Shown: positions 1 to 8,000 of the stretch, in pieces
Layout of the letters: each line of letters starts with the position of its first letter
Numbering within the stretch: the stretch's first letter is position 1
Translations under genes and position numbers: made by a program
Notes under the pieces: model-generated
Database searches by the model: none
What the model saw: only the letters and a program-made list of their open reading frames with translations
What the model was told of the DNA's origin: nothing
From: Chloroflexota bacterium
GTDB taxonomy: Bacteria > Chloroflexota > Anaerolineae > Aggregatilineales > J027
Reading direction: 5' to 3'
Assembly (NCBI GenBank): GCA_013112715.1
Contig: JABFGB010000006.1
Span: forward strand, 124,001 to 188,000
Length of the DNA: 64,000 nt

Positions 1-2
1 GC

Positions 3-428
3 GGTCAGCGGGGGTGGTTTGCCGATCAGGAATTGGCCCCCATTGCGGAACTTGGCCTGACCGAGCATGTGCGGCTGTTTGAGGATGTACCTTTCGGGGT
101 TTTGCCTGCCCTGTATAATGGGGCACGTTTGTTGGTGATGCCGTCGTTTTACGAGGGTTTTGGGATGCCCGCCATTGAAGCGATGGCCTGTGGGACGCCA
201 GTGGTCGTGACCGAACGCGGCGCATTACCAGAGGTCGTTGGCGAACACGGTGTCTATGTCAATCCTGATGAGCCGGAAAGTATCATGCAGGGGATCACCC
301 GGCTGTTGGAGGACACCGCCCTTTATGACCGACTGCGCGAAAGTGGTCTGCGACACGCGGCTACTTTTTCGTGGCGTCGGACGGCGGAAATTGCATTGGA
401 TGTTTATCGTAAAATAATCGAGTCATAA
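3..428 (+). CDS. Glycosyltransferase family 4, C-terminal part (5' end outside window)
   Basis: The reading frame is open to the left edge, so only the last 141 residues are present. They form the C-terminal Rossmann half of a GT-B fold enzyme that uses a nucleotide-sugar donor. The diagnostic E-x7-E stretch is visible as FYEGFGMPAIEAMACGTPVV-like sequence around nucleotides 147-210, where the two glutamates bind the donor sugar nucleotide. It is followed by the usual GALPEVVG and a C-terminal helix (SWRRTAEIALDVY). A TTG at 33 could be read as a start, but it would cut the fold and is not needed. The next gene begins 8 bases downstream on the same strand and is also a sugar-transfer membrane protein, so the two probably belong to one envelope polysaccharide operon. 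Acceptor and sugar are unknown. Confidence 0.9.
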   Translation, partial: GQRGWFADQELAPIAELGLTEHVRLFEDVPFGVLPALYNGARLLVMPSFYEGFGMPAIEAMACGTPVVVTERGALPEVVGEHGVYVNPDEPESIMQGITRLLEDTALYDRLRESGLRHAATFSWRRTAEIALDVYRKIIES

Positions 429-435
429 AATCGTC

Positions 436-2319
436 ATGAAAAAATCGGCGCTGCTTGCTCTGCTGCTTTGTTACTGCGCGATGGTGGGGTCGGTGTGGGT
501 TGCCCATTCGGTATTTGAGAAACTGCCTCATCTGGAAGACGAGATGGCCTATTTGTATCAGGCCAAGATTTTTGCACGGGGGGACGCCTATGTGGATGTC
601 CCGCAGCCGCTGCGTTCCTATTGGCAGCCATTTGTGCTTTCGGAAGAGGGCAAACGTTTTGGCAAATATCCCCCCGGTTGGCCTTTGCTGTTGGCGATAG
701 GCGTCAAACTCAATATGACGTGGGCCATCAACGCTTGGATCGGCATGTTAAGTGTCGCCCTGACCTATCGGCTGGCCCGCGAGGTTTTTAATGAACAGAC
801 CGGGGTCGTCGCGGCGGCCTTATTCACCATCAGCCCGATTGCCCTGCTGATTAATGGCACCTTGATGGGTCACACCTCCGCCCAATTTTTTACCCTCTTA
901 TTCCTATATGGGTCGTGGCGGGTCGAAAAAGGCAAACATCCTTTTGGGTGGGCCGCAGTGAGCGGCATGTCGCTGGGGATGCTGGTCGCCAATCGGCCCT
1001 TAACCGCCGCCGGGGTTGCCGTGCCATTAGTGGCATATAGCGGTCTGCGGGTGCTCGTTGCCCTGATTCGCACAATTCAACAAGGGTGGTCAGAGCGAGA
1101 AGACCGTGAAGTGGTATCTCGTCAGTGGTTGACTGATGAAAACGGTCAGGTAATCTGGTGGGCACGCCTAGCCATTCTCTATGTTCCCCTCATTATTATG
1201 ACAGGGGCGGCGTATTGGGCCGTTAGTGAATTGGCGCTGAAAAAAGGGGATGATCCATTTTGGCCCAAATGGCCCGTTTTGGCAATGGGTGGGGCGATTG
1301 GATTGGCAATCATGGCGTGGGTGGTCTTGCGTGAACCGCCTGCCGAACCTGAATTAAATCCGCGCTGGCCTGCTCAATTTGGCAAAACGTTGCGTCCTCT
1401 GCTGATTTTGGCGGTGTTTACAGTGGCCTACGGCGCGTTATATCCAGCCTTTAATTATGCGGTAGTTGGCGACCCCTCGAAAAATCTATATGAATACGTT
1501 TGGAATTATGACAAAATCGGCTTTGGCGAGGGGCATGGTCGCAATACGGGTGGTCATAGCTGGTATTGGGCCAAATATTATTTGCGAAAAGACACCGTTT
1601 GTTATAGCCGCGATTTGTTTGGATGGGTGAAGCAGCCCGATAATCCGCCAGATTCGCCTACAGCGGTTAGTCGGAATGACTGCATGGTAGATAAAGCCGG
1701 ATTGAGTTGGGTGCTGCTGCCCCTCGGCCTATTTTTCGGCTGGCGGCGGCGTTGGATGTGGCTGATTGCGCTGACGGCAGGTTCGATCATTTTTGTCACC
1801 CTATTTTATTGGATAGGAGCGGGCGTTTACAGTGCCCGCTACTATTACGAGGCGACAGCGCTTCTAGCTATTATTTCGGCGGCAGGCATTACCGGTGTGG
1901 CGGATATGCTGAAAGGGCTGCATTTGCGGAGCGGGGTCTATATGTTGGCGGCCTTAGCGATTGGCATGTCGCTGATTGGATATACGCCGGAACGCCTTGA
2001 AAAACTTTTCCGTTATGGGATTATTGGGGAAGATCAAATCGAACGGGTAGATCGTCTGCGCGGGGATGATGAACGACCCGTGTTGATTATCGCCTATTTG
2101 CCGGAAATACGAATGTGGCGGGAAGTTGGGGCATTGATGGCAATGACCAATCCCTACCTCGACAGCGAATATGTCTTGGCCCGTGATCCGGATGGGCAAT
2201 ATACGGAATCCCTTGTGCAACGATTCAAAGACCGCAAGGTCGTGATTTATCGGGATGGCACATTCGCTAATTATGAGCCGTCGCAGGGTCAGGCAGTGGG
2301 TAAAGCCCCAAGCCCTTGA
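436..2319 (+). CDS. Polytopic membrane glycosyltransferase, GT-C/ArnT-PMT-like
   Basis: A 627-residue integral membrane protein with an N-terminal hydrophobic helix followed by HLEDEMAYLYQAKIFARG, the acidic pair in the first periplasmic/extracellular loop that is typical of lipid-linked-sugar GT-C transferases (PMT_2/ArnT group). About ten further hydrophobic segments follow (for example at residues 85-105, 120-150, 240-265, 275-300, 330-350, 430-480), and a soluble tail ends the protein. By family it would move a sugar from a polyprenyl-phosphate carrier to an extracytoplasmic acceptor. It lies 7 bases after the GT4 gene in the same direction and converges end to end with the gene on the minus strand, with no terminator hairpin visible between them. 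No strong ribosome binding site precedes the ATG. Substrate cannot be told. Confidence 0.72.
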   Translation: MKKSALLALLLCYCAMVGSVWVAHSVFEKLPHLEDEMAYLYQAKIFARGDAYVDVPQPLRSYWQPFVLSEEGKRFGKYPPGWPLLLAIGVKLNMTWAINAWIGMLSVALTYRLAREVFNEQTGVVAAALFTISPIALLINGTLMGHTSAQFFTLLFLYGSWRVEKGKHPFGWAAVSGMSLGMLVANRPLTAAGVAVPLVAYSGLRVLVALIRTIQQGWSEREDREVVSRQWLTDENGQVIWWARLAILYVPLIIMTGAAYWAVSELALKKGDDPFWPKWPVLAMGGAIGLAIMAWVVLREPPAEPELNPRWPAQFGKTLRPLLILAVFTVAYGALYPAFNYAVVGDPSKNLYEYVWNYDKIGFGEGHGRNTGGHSWYWAKYYLRKDTVCYSRDLFGWVKQPDNPPDSPTAVSRNDCMVDKAGLSWVLLPLGLFFGWRRRWMWLIALTAGSIIFVTLFYWIGAGVYSARYYYEATALLAIISAAGITGVADMLKGLHLRSGVYMLAALAIGMSLIGYTPERLEKLFRYGIIGEDQIERVDRLRGDDERPVLIIAYLPEIRMWREVGALMAMTNPYLDSEYVLARDPDGQYTESLVQRFKDRKVVIYRDGTFANYEPSQGQAVGKAPSP

Positions 2320-3300
2320 TTACTTATCCTCCGCTTTTTCAGACCGCCGATTGGGTGGAGGGAGCTTCTGTACGGGTTTGGCACGGGCAATCGCATAATG
2401 GTCAAAGTCACGGGCGACGTAGGTGCCGGAAAACACGCTACGGGCCTCTTGACGCACATCATGGTCATGATTACGGCGTGAAATATGGGTCAGAATAAGC
2501 GTTTTTACGTTGGCGGCTTTGGCAAGTTCAGCGGCTTGAATTGCGGTCAGATGTCCGACCTCGCCTGCCATCCAGCGTTCTTCTTCCAAATAGGTCGCTT
2601 CAATCACCAGACAATCAGCATCTTTGACATAGGGACGCAGACTTTCGGTATCCCCCACGTCGCCAATCACCACCAATTTCGCCCCCGGCACCACCTCCCC
2701 CAATACATCATTCGGGGTAATGACCCGCCCATCGGCTAAGGTGATGTTTTCGCCTTTGACCAATAATGCGCGTTCCGGGCCATTGGGGACACCCAGTTCC
2801 GTCGCTTTTTCGGGATTAAATTGGCGGTGGTCGTGCTGCTGAAACACAAAACCGAAGCAGCCCGGCCCGCGATGAATGACTGGGACGGCGGTCACTTTCA
2901 TATGTTTGTCTTCTACAATCACGTCCCCGGCTTCAATCGGGATGAGATTAATCGGAATCGGTACCGGCGCACCCCGCACCACAATGTTAAAAATCAAATC
3001 ATGCACTCGTTCGAGGGTCGCCATGCCGCCGTAAATGTTGATGCCCTCAATCCCCTCTTCCCAACGAATGAAGGTGGAAACCAACCCGCCCAAGCCTAAA
3101 ATGTGATCGAGATGGCTGTGGGTTAGCAGAATGTGATTGAGCCGCCGAAAGCCGATGCCACTTTTCAAAATTTGCCGCTGTGTACCTTCGCCACAATCCA
3201 CCAAGAAGCGATATTCGTTTGCCAGCACGATCAGCGCAGGCAGGCCACGTTGAATGCTGGGGGCGGAGGCGGAAGTACCAAGAAAGATGACTTCAAACAT
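2320..3300 (-). CDS. rnz: Ribonuclease Z-like MBL-fold hydrolase
   Basis: A 326-residue metallo-beta-lactamase-fold protein. It has the RNase Z hallmark DCGEGTQRQ (residues 35-43), the zinc motif HSHLDH (61-66), a GDVGDT stretch and the C-terminal GHLTAIQAA and LILTHIS segments that supply the remaining metal ligands. RNase Z matures tRNA 3' ends in the cytoplasm. The zinc motif reads HSHLDH rather than the more usual HLHGDH of bacterial RNase Z, so another MBL hydrolase of this branch is possible. The ATG at 3300 is chosen because the fold starts exactly there (MFEVIFLGTSASAPS). A longer in-frame start at 3417 would run into the upstream gene. The start lies 7 bases after the stop of the preceding membrane transferase, suggesting translational coupling. 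Confidence 0.8.
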   Translation of the reverse strand: MFEVIFLGTSASAPSIQRGLPALIVLANEYRFLVDCGEGTQRQILKSGIGFRRLNHILLTHSHLDHILGLGGLVSTFIRWEEGIEGINIYGGMATLERVHDLIFNIVVRGAPVPIPINLIPIEAGDVIVEDKHMKVTAVPVIHRGPGCFGFVFQQHDHRQFNPEKATELGVPNGPERALLVKGENITLADGRVITPNDVLGEVVPGAKLVVIGDVGDTESLRPYVKDADCLVIEATYLEEERWMAGEVGHLTAIQAAELAKAANVKTLILTHISRRNHDHDVRQEARSVFSGTYVARDFDHYAIARAKPVQKLPPPNRRSEKAEDK

Positions 3301-3307
3301 GCGTGTT

Positions 3308-5404
3308 TCAATCTTCTGTTCTGATGAGAATAGGCTGGCTGATTTGCAGATAGTTGCCCCGCAGTTGATAAACATCGGGGTTATAAATCGGTAGTTGGTT
3401 GGTGGGGTGGCCTTCATAGACTCCCAGTGTAAGCAGGTATTCCTGTTCGCGCAGGGTGTCGGGCAAAATCAAATAACCTACTTGGATGACGACATCTCGC
3501 GGGCGCAGGCGGTCAGTTTCGACACTGAAGCCGTTGATTTCGTTATAGGGGCTGGATTGAGGGGTGTCATGTAAGCGCACAAATACGCCAATATCGTCTG
3601 GCAGTGGGCCATCTATCCGCCAATAACTGACGATGGTTAGCACATCCCCCGGCTCAAATTCGGGTTGAGTAGACACCGGCTCGATTCCGATAAGGGTCAA
3701 ACTGCTGTTGAATCGGAAAGGTAATCGCACCGTCTCAAAAGCTTGGCCTGCCGTCCGCGGATAATACAAGGTACTCAAGGCGGTCAACTGCCCCCCCTTG
3801 TCGGCTAAGGCTTGTTCCGCATTGAGCAACCATCCTACTCCATCAGGTAGACTTGTGTTTTGTAAAGGCTCCGCAAGATGTATCCATTCTAATAGCGGCG
3901 CGGGGACGGCGTTGCGCTGCTCAGTATCCACAAACAGCAATCGCATGGGCTGACCGCCTGCTGTCAAAATTAAATCGGTATTGCAGTTGGCGACCCGGAA
4001 TGGAATATTTTCGCGGTGCAGCATCCATTCCAATAGCCGCGAATCCGATTCTCTATTGTTAATTTGGGTTGCGCAGATACTGACGGGTGGGCCATCGGCA
4101 TTGTTTTCCAAGTAGTAGGCGATTTCCCCCAAATTGGTGTGATAGGCGGCCTGCATATCTTGTCGGTCTGACCAATTGGTAAACAGGTTATCGCGCAGGC
4201 GTAGGAAATTCGCTCCAAAATCCAACAACATCAATACAACCGCCAGATAGACCACTGGCGCGGGCCATGCCAACCAACCTTTTTGCTCTTTTAGCCGATG
4301 CAAACTGGCGGGTAAGTCGCTCTGTTTGAAAAATCGGATGAGTTCAAAGACGCCTAAGCCGATTATGATGTAGATCAAGGGCGAGACGAACGATAATGCA
4401 CGATAGTCTGGCCCTTCATCGAACCACAGATCAGGTAACAGGCCCAAGACAAAAAAGATCAACAGAAGGCCGTAATTGGCGTGGCGGCGGAGGCGGAAAG
4501 CACTGTAAATGCCAAAAGCCAATATGACTGGCTCGATAAAGGAGATTAGCGGTAGGCCGGGGACGTTATGCGCTGGATTTTTGTCACCCGCCTCCAACCA
4601 GAAAAAGCCCAAAATCGTGCGGCCAATGGATTCAATAAAGGCGATAATGCTGGAGGGGCGCTCGGCGATAAAGATATATGGCCCACTATAGGTGGGGTTT
4701 CGCAGCACTGAGATGAAATAGGGCAGGCCCAAAATGGTCGCCAAAAGAATCGCATAGCTGCTGTTCCACCAGAGATAACGGGATACTGATTGGTGGGTAT
4801 AGCGCAAATACACGACAAAAATGAAGATGCCGATGCCTGCCATCAACCCGGTGTAGTGTTCATAAGCGGCAGCCGACATGGCAATCGCCAACACGGTATA
4901 GGGAGCCGTTGCTGGCGGCAAAGGGCGAATTTGCCTGCCCAAGTGGAAGGCCTTTAGCGCGGCAGCAAGGACAATCAGCATCATTAAGCCGGATAATGAT
5001 GTTTCAGTGACGGTGCGAGCGGCAATCACGGGCCATATCCCCGTCAGCATTGCCAGTAGCGCAATAAACCCCACCCCGCGACCAAACAGACGGCGGGCGA
5101 CTGCAAAAGTTAATGCCATCGTCAGCAGAGAGGCCATCAAGGGCAAAAAACGCATGACGAAAAAGCCATCCCCGACGACAATTTTGGTGCCAGCAATCAA
5201 AATGGGGAAAAACGACTCTGTCCCGGAGGTCTGGGTATCAAAAAAGACCTGTATATTGCCGTTACGAATGCTTTCGGCTAGACGCAGGGTCGTAATTTCT
5301 TCATCCGAATAGCCTAGTGGGAGGGTGGCGATGTCCCATGCCCGCAGCAGAAACCCTGCAATCAGCAGCAGCGCGACCAGCAAGGTATCCCAACGTTTAG
5401 CCAC
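3308..5404 (-). CDS. Large polytopic membrane protein, GT-C glycosyltransferase-like (PMT_2 type)
   Basis: 698 residues. An N-terminal helix leads into LPLGYSDEEITTLRLAESI, where the acidic cluster matches the catalytic loop position of GT-C lipid-sugar transferases. Nine or more hydrophobic helices fill residues 60-430. The last about 270 residues are soluble and beta-rich with an Ig-like feel (FEPGDVLTIVSYWRIDGPL, LTLGVYEG), probably outside the cell. By family it would glycosylate a secreted acceptor from a polyprenyl-linked donor. The start is GTG at 5404, preceded by GGAGGAG at a good distance. The gene sits in a minus-strand run: ABM protein, CopD-like protein, this gene, RNase Z-like gene. 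Sequence resemblance to the transferase at 436-2319 is only architectural, so the two are not recent duplicates. Confidence 0.65.
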   Translation of the reverse strand: MAKRWDTLLVALLLIAGFLLRAWDIATLPLGYSDEEITTLRLAESIRNGNIQVFFDTQTSGTESFFPILIAGTKIVVGDGFFVMRFLPLMASLLTMALTFAVARRLFGRGVGFIALLAMLTGIWPVIAARTVTETSLSGLMMLIVLAAALKAFHLGRQIRPLPPATAPYTVLAIAMSAAAYEHYTGLMAGIGIFIFVVYLRYTHQSVSRYLWWNSSYAILLATILGLPYFISVLRNPTYSGPYIFIAERPSSIIAFIESIGRTILGFFWLEAGDKNPAHNVPGLPLISFIEPVILAFGIYSAFRLRRHANYGLLLIFFVLGLLPDLWFDEGPDYRALSFVSPLIYIIIGLGVFELIRFFKQSDLPASLHRLKEQKGWLAWPAPVVYLAVVLMLLDFGANFLRLRDNLFTNWSDRQDMQAAYHTNLGEIAYYLENNADGPPVSICATQINNRESDSRLLEWMLHRENIPFRVANCNTDLILTAGGQPMRLLFVDTEQRNAVPAPLLEWIHLAEPLQNTSLPDGVGWLLNAEQALADKGGQLTALSTLYYPRTAGQAFETVRLPFRFNSSLTLIGIEPVSTQPEFEPGDVLTIVSYWRIDGPLPDDIGVFVRLHDTPQSSPYNEINGFSVETDRLRPRDVVIQVGYLILPDTLREQEYLLTLGVYEGHPTNQLPIYNPDVYQLRGNYLQISQPILIRTED

Positions 5405-5438
5405 GATTATTTACTCCTCCCTACAGTATGGCGGCACA

Positions 5439-5939
5439 CTATTGGGCCGTCGCAATCGCGGTAAATATCAGCACAATCACGCCAAACCCTGCTAGTCCCC
5501 ACATCAGCCGGACTTCCCGCACCAACAGGTTTTCTAATGGATTTGGTTGCCCCTTGCTTGCCAACAAAATAGCCCGTTCAATCGCCGGGGCCAAACTGAA
5601 TTGAGTCAATAGGGTCAGCCCAACCATCACGCCAAAAGCGACATGTTTGAGAAGCATGGCAAGACTCCATGTATTCTCAAAAGTCAGGAAACCTTCGTAA
5701 TTGGGATCACCAGACATCTGTACCAAGCCTGTGCCAAGCAGGATGACTAAACTGAAATTTGCCATCGGGCGGAAGCGGGCTTGAATCCCCAATACCACTT
5801 TACGCCGTTCCTCTTGATTGGCAAGACTGCGGGCAGATTCCGGCCAGACGAGGAACAAAATCATCGCAAGACCACCAATCCAAACGACAGTGGCAATCAG
5901 ATGAACAAAATAGGAAATAGCGAGAATGGTATCTTTCAT
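5439..5939 (-). CDS. CopD-like four-helix membrane protein
   Basis: 166 residues from the ATG at 5939 (a TTG five codons earlier is an alternative). Four hydrophobic helices are evident: ISYFVHLIATVVWIGGLAMILF, then FSLVILLGTGLVQM, then a helix with KHVAFGVMVGLTLLTQ, and a last one near the C-terminus (WGLAGFGVIVLIFTAIA). The pattern of a His in helix 1 with WxGG, a Lys-His pair in helix 3 and a short length fits the CopD-domain family (copper resistance/cytochrome-like membrane proteins). The two membrane His residues could bind metal or heme, but this is inferred. It starts 18 bases after the ABM-domain gene and ends 34 bases before the GT-C gene, all on the minus strand. Confidence 0.6.
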   Translation of the reverse strand: MKDTILAISYFVHLIATVVWIGGLAMILFLVWPESARSLANQEERRKVVLGIQARFRPMANFSLVILLGTGLVQMSGDPNYEGFLTFENTWSLAMLLKHVAFGVMVGLTLLTQFSLAPAIERAILLASKGQPNPLENLLVREVRLMWGLAGFGVIVLIFTAIATAQ

Positions 5940-5957
5940 GTGCTCAGTGTTCAAAGA

Positions 5958-6251
5958 TCAAAAAAGGATACTATCAATAATTTCACCATCAAACCATGTC
6001 GGGTCACTCGCCAAAAACTGCCGCACTTGGAGATAGCGTTCGTGTTGGGCAGGATGATTGGCATTGGCAAGATAGGCTTCCCGACTTTCAAACATGACGA
6101 CTAACATCACTTCGTCCGGGTCCCGATCCAATTGATAGACATGCACCGCGACGATGCCGGGAACCGCCACACTTTCTTGCTCATGTAGGGTTTGTAGTGC
6201 AACCTCGCGCATCCCCGGTAGTATGCGGTAATGTCCGATAGTGCCATACAT
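5958..6251 (-). CDS. ABM-domain (antibiotic biosynthesis monooxygenase-like) small protein
   Basis: 97 residues with the dimeric alpha-beta barrel pattern of the ABM family: YGTIGHYRILPGMREVAL at the N-terminus, a central PGIVAVHVYQLDRDPDEV, then VMFESREAYLANANHPAQH. The family includes quinol oxidising monooxygenases, heme degrading enzymes and many proteins of unknown role. The final DPTWFDGEI is a common ending for this group. The ATG at 6251 is chosen because it is preceded by AAGGAGA about 11 bases upstream and begins directly at the first beta strand; a longer start at 6305 is not needed. It is the first gene of the minus-strand run that leads to the RNase Z-like gene. No catalytic function can be assigned. 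Confidence 0.65.
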   Translation of the reverse strand: MYGTIGHYRILPGMREVALQTLHEQESVAVPGIVAVHVYQLDRDPDEVMLVVMFESREAYLANANHPAQHERYLQVRQFLASDPTWFDGEIIDSILF

Positions 6252-6302
6252 AAAGAGCCTGTCTCCTTGTAACGCCGATGCGATAGCCCCTCCATTGTAT
6301 CG

Positions 6303-6340
6303 CAAAATAAACAGGGACAGAGATTTTGGCCCTGCCCCTG
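6303..6340 (-). terminator. Rho-independent terminator of the glycosidase gene
   Basis: Read on the minus strand, a CAGGGGCAG arm (6332-6340) pairs with CTGTCCCTG (6312-6320) with one G-U pair. It is followed by TTTATTTT. It lies 26 bases after the stop of the glycosidase gene at 6366. Confidence 0.7.
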
Positions 6341-6365
6341 CTTTGATTGCTAAATTATCGAGGGT

Positions 6366-7916
6366 TTATTGTGCCTGTGCGCGGCCCCGGAAATCCATCC
6401 CCGCGATTTGCCCCCATGCCGGTGACAAGAAATAGTTGGGGCGAATCAGGGAGTAAGGTACATTGTCGTTGGTGGCGTTGAAGCCCTCTTCTGGCCCAAA
6501 ATTGAGGTTCCAGATAAAGGCCAAACGCACAAAGCCCCAACTTTCCATTAGTTGAATCGCTTCGACAAGGAATTGGGCGCTTTCGTCCAATGTGTTGTCG
6601 TTGGCAAATTCAAAATACTGAGGATATTGACCACCGAGATCAGCAGTGGTGGCCCAACCAAATTCGGTCACGCACAAGGGTACGGTACTGCCCGCCGCGC
6701 TGATCTTGTTGGCATAGGTGGTCAGTGTGGTGTAGAACGACCATGAAGGATGGGGACTGTCAAATGGCCCTCGGAAGGTGGCAGCGGGGTCGTTCGGTAC
6801 TTGGTCATAAGGCACGTTTGGGCCGATGTTATAGCCATTGTGGTGCGCCCCATAACAGTCAATCACATCCAGTACACCCGCTGCGATCAGTTCATCGGTA
6901 TAACGGAAGTCGTCATGCACAGCTTCGTTATTGACACCCGTTGGCGAAAGCGCCCCACTGACCACCAAGATATTTGGGTCAAGGAAGCGAATCGTGTTGG
7001 CCGCTACACGCAGCATTTCCACATATTCTGGGGCATTGATGCCGTTGATGCTGGCCCATTCGCGGTCAAGATTCATTTCATTCCAGACTTCAATGGCGTG
7101 AATCTTGCCCGGATAGCGCATAATCAACTGACCAATGAAATCAGCAAATTTCTGATTGTCGGCGGGTGGGCCGTGTTTAGTGAGATCTGCACCGGGTTGA
7201 CGCGCCCATTCAGGAGCCGTTACTACGCCGACCAAAACCTTGAGGTTCTTTTCGGTGACGGATTGGAAGAACACGTCCAAATAGCTCCAGTCATAAACGC
7301 CCTCTTCGGGTTCAACAAATTCCCAACGCACCTGCAATTTGACCCAGTTCAGACGCAACTGATTGGCAGCGGCATCCAGTGTACCCGCCATTGAATTCGC
7401 ATCTTTGCTGTACGGCACCATCACCTGTGCGCCGAGGTCAAAGCCTGTTTGCTGTGTGGCGGGAAGGGTCGGGGCAAAAGTGGGGGTCGGGGTGGCATCC
7501 TGTTGAGCAGGTTGGGCTGGAGGGTTATTTTCTGTACCACCACTCGCCGCTGCTTCTGGGTTGGATTCGCCCTCACCCGATGCCTGTGCCGCCTCATTAT
7601 TATCCGTTGAGACAGGGGCTTCCACGTCGGAATTGGCAGAGGTATCCTGCGCTGTGACTTCATTCACGCTGGCATCGGTTTGGTCGGCAGGGGCTGCTTC
7701 TTGGTCGGATTGGTTGGCAACTATGGCGGCGGCGTTGCTGCCACTGTTGCTATTGCCATTGTTGCCATCATCGCCCAAATTACCTGTGCCGAGATAAATG
7801 GCGACAAAGGTTGCTACTCCCACCAAAAGGGTGACGGCCATCCAAACGGCCATAAAACCACGCAGTTGTCGTTGGTGAGTCGGATTGGAGCGCTGCATAT
7901 GTGTTGTTGTGTTCAT
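6366..7916 (-). CDS. Membrane-anchored clan GH-A glycoside hydrolase
   Basis: 516 residues. A positively charged N-terminus and one hydrophobic helix (residues about 20-43) anchor it. A low-complexity Asn/Ser/Glu/Ala/Thr/Pro linker of about 110 residues follows (about 45-155), then a TIM-barrel glycosidase domain. The acid/base glutamate sits in IEVWNEMNLDREW (E280) and the nucleophile in LCVTEFGWAT (E418). This is the two-glutamate arrangement of clan GH-A (families such as GH5, GH39, GH53). Substrate is unknown. The protein is probably displayed outside the membrane to act on wall or environmental polysaccharide. A GAGGAAGGA ribosome binding site precedes the ATG. The next gene upstream (8001-9650) encodes a clear paralogue of the catalytic domain; the two are separated by a terminator hairpin. 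Confidence 0.8.
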   Translation of the reverse strand: MNTTTHMQRSNPTHQRQLRGFMAVWMAVTLLVGVATFVAIYLGTGNLGDDGNNGNSNSGSNAAAIVANQSDQEAAPADQTDASVNEVTAQDTSANSDVEAPVSTDNNEAAQASGEGESNPEAAASGGTENNPPAQPAQQDATPTPTFAPTLPATQQTGFDLGAQVMVPYSKDANSMAGTLDAAANQLRLNWVKLQVRWEFVEPEEGVYDWSYLDVFFQSVTEKNLKVLVGVVTAPEWARQPGADLTKHGPPADNQKFADFIGQLIMRYPGKIHAIEVWNEMNLDREWASINGINAPEYVEMLRVAANTIRFLDPNILVVSGALSPTGVNNEAVHDDFRYTDELIAAGVLDVIDCYGAHHNGYNIGPNVPYDQVPNDPAATFRGPFDSPHPSWSFYTTLTTYANKISAAGSTVPLCVTEFGWATTADLGGQYPQYFEFANDNTLDESAQFLVEAIQLMESWGFVRLAFIWNLNFGPEEGFNATNDNVPYSLIRPNYFLSPAWGQIAGMDFRGRAQAQ

Positions 7917-7953
7917 AGAGTTCCTTCCTCAAATGAGTGCGGTTATAAAAGGC

Positions 7954-7984
7954 AACCCCCTCTACATCACATCACAAGGGGGTT
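7954..7984 (-). terminator. Terminator hairpin after SH3-glycosidase gene
   Basis: On the minus strand, arms AACCCCCT and AGGGGGTT (7977-7984 and 7954-7961) enclose a 15-base loop and are followed by GCCTTTTAT. It lies between the two glycosidase genes and would end transcription of the upstream one. The T run is short, so termination may be partial. Confidence 0.6.
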
Positions 7985-8000
7985 ATAAGTCAGTTGAAAC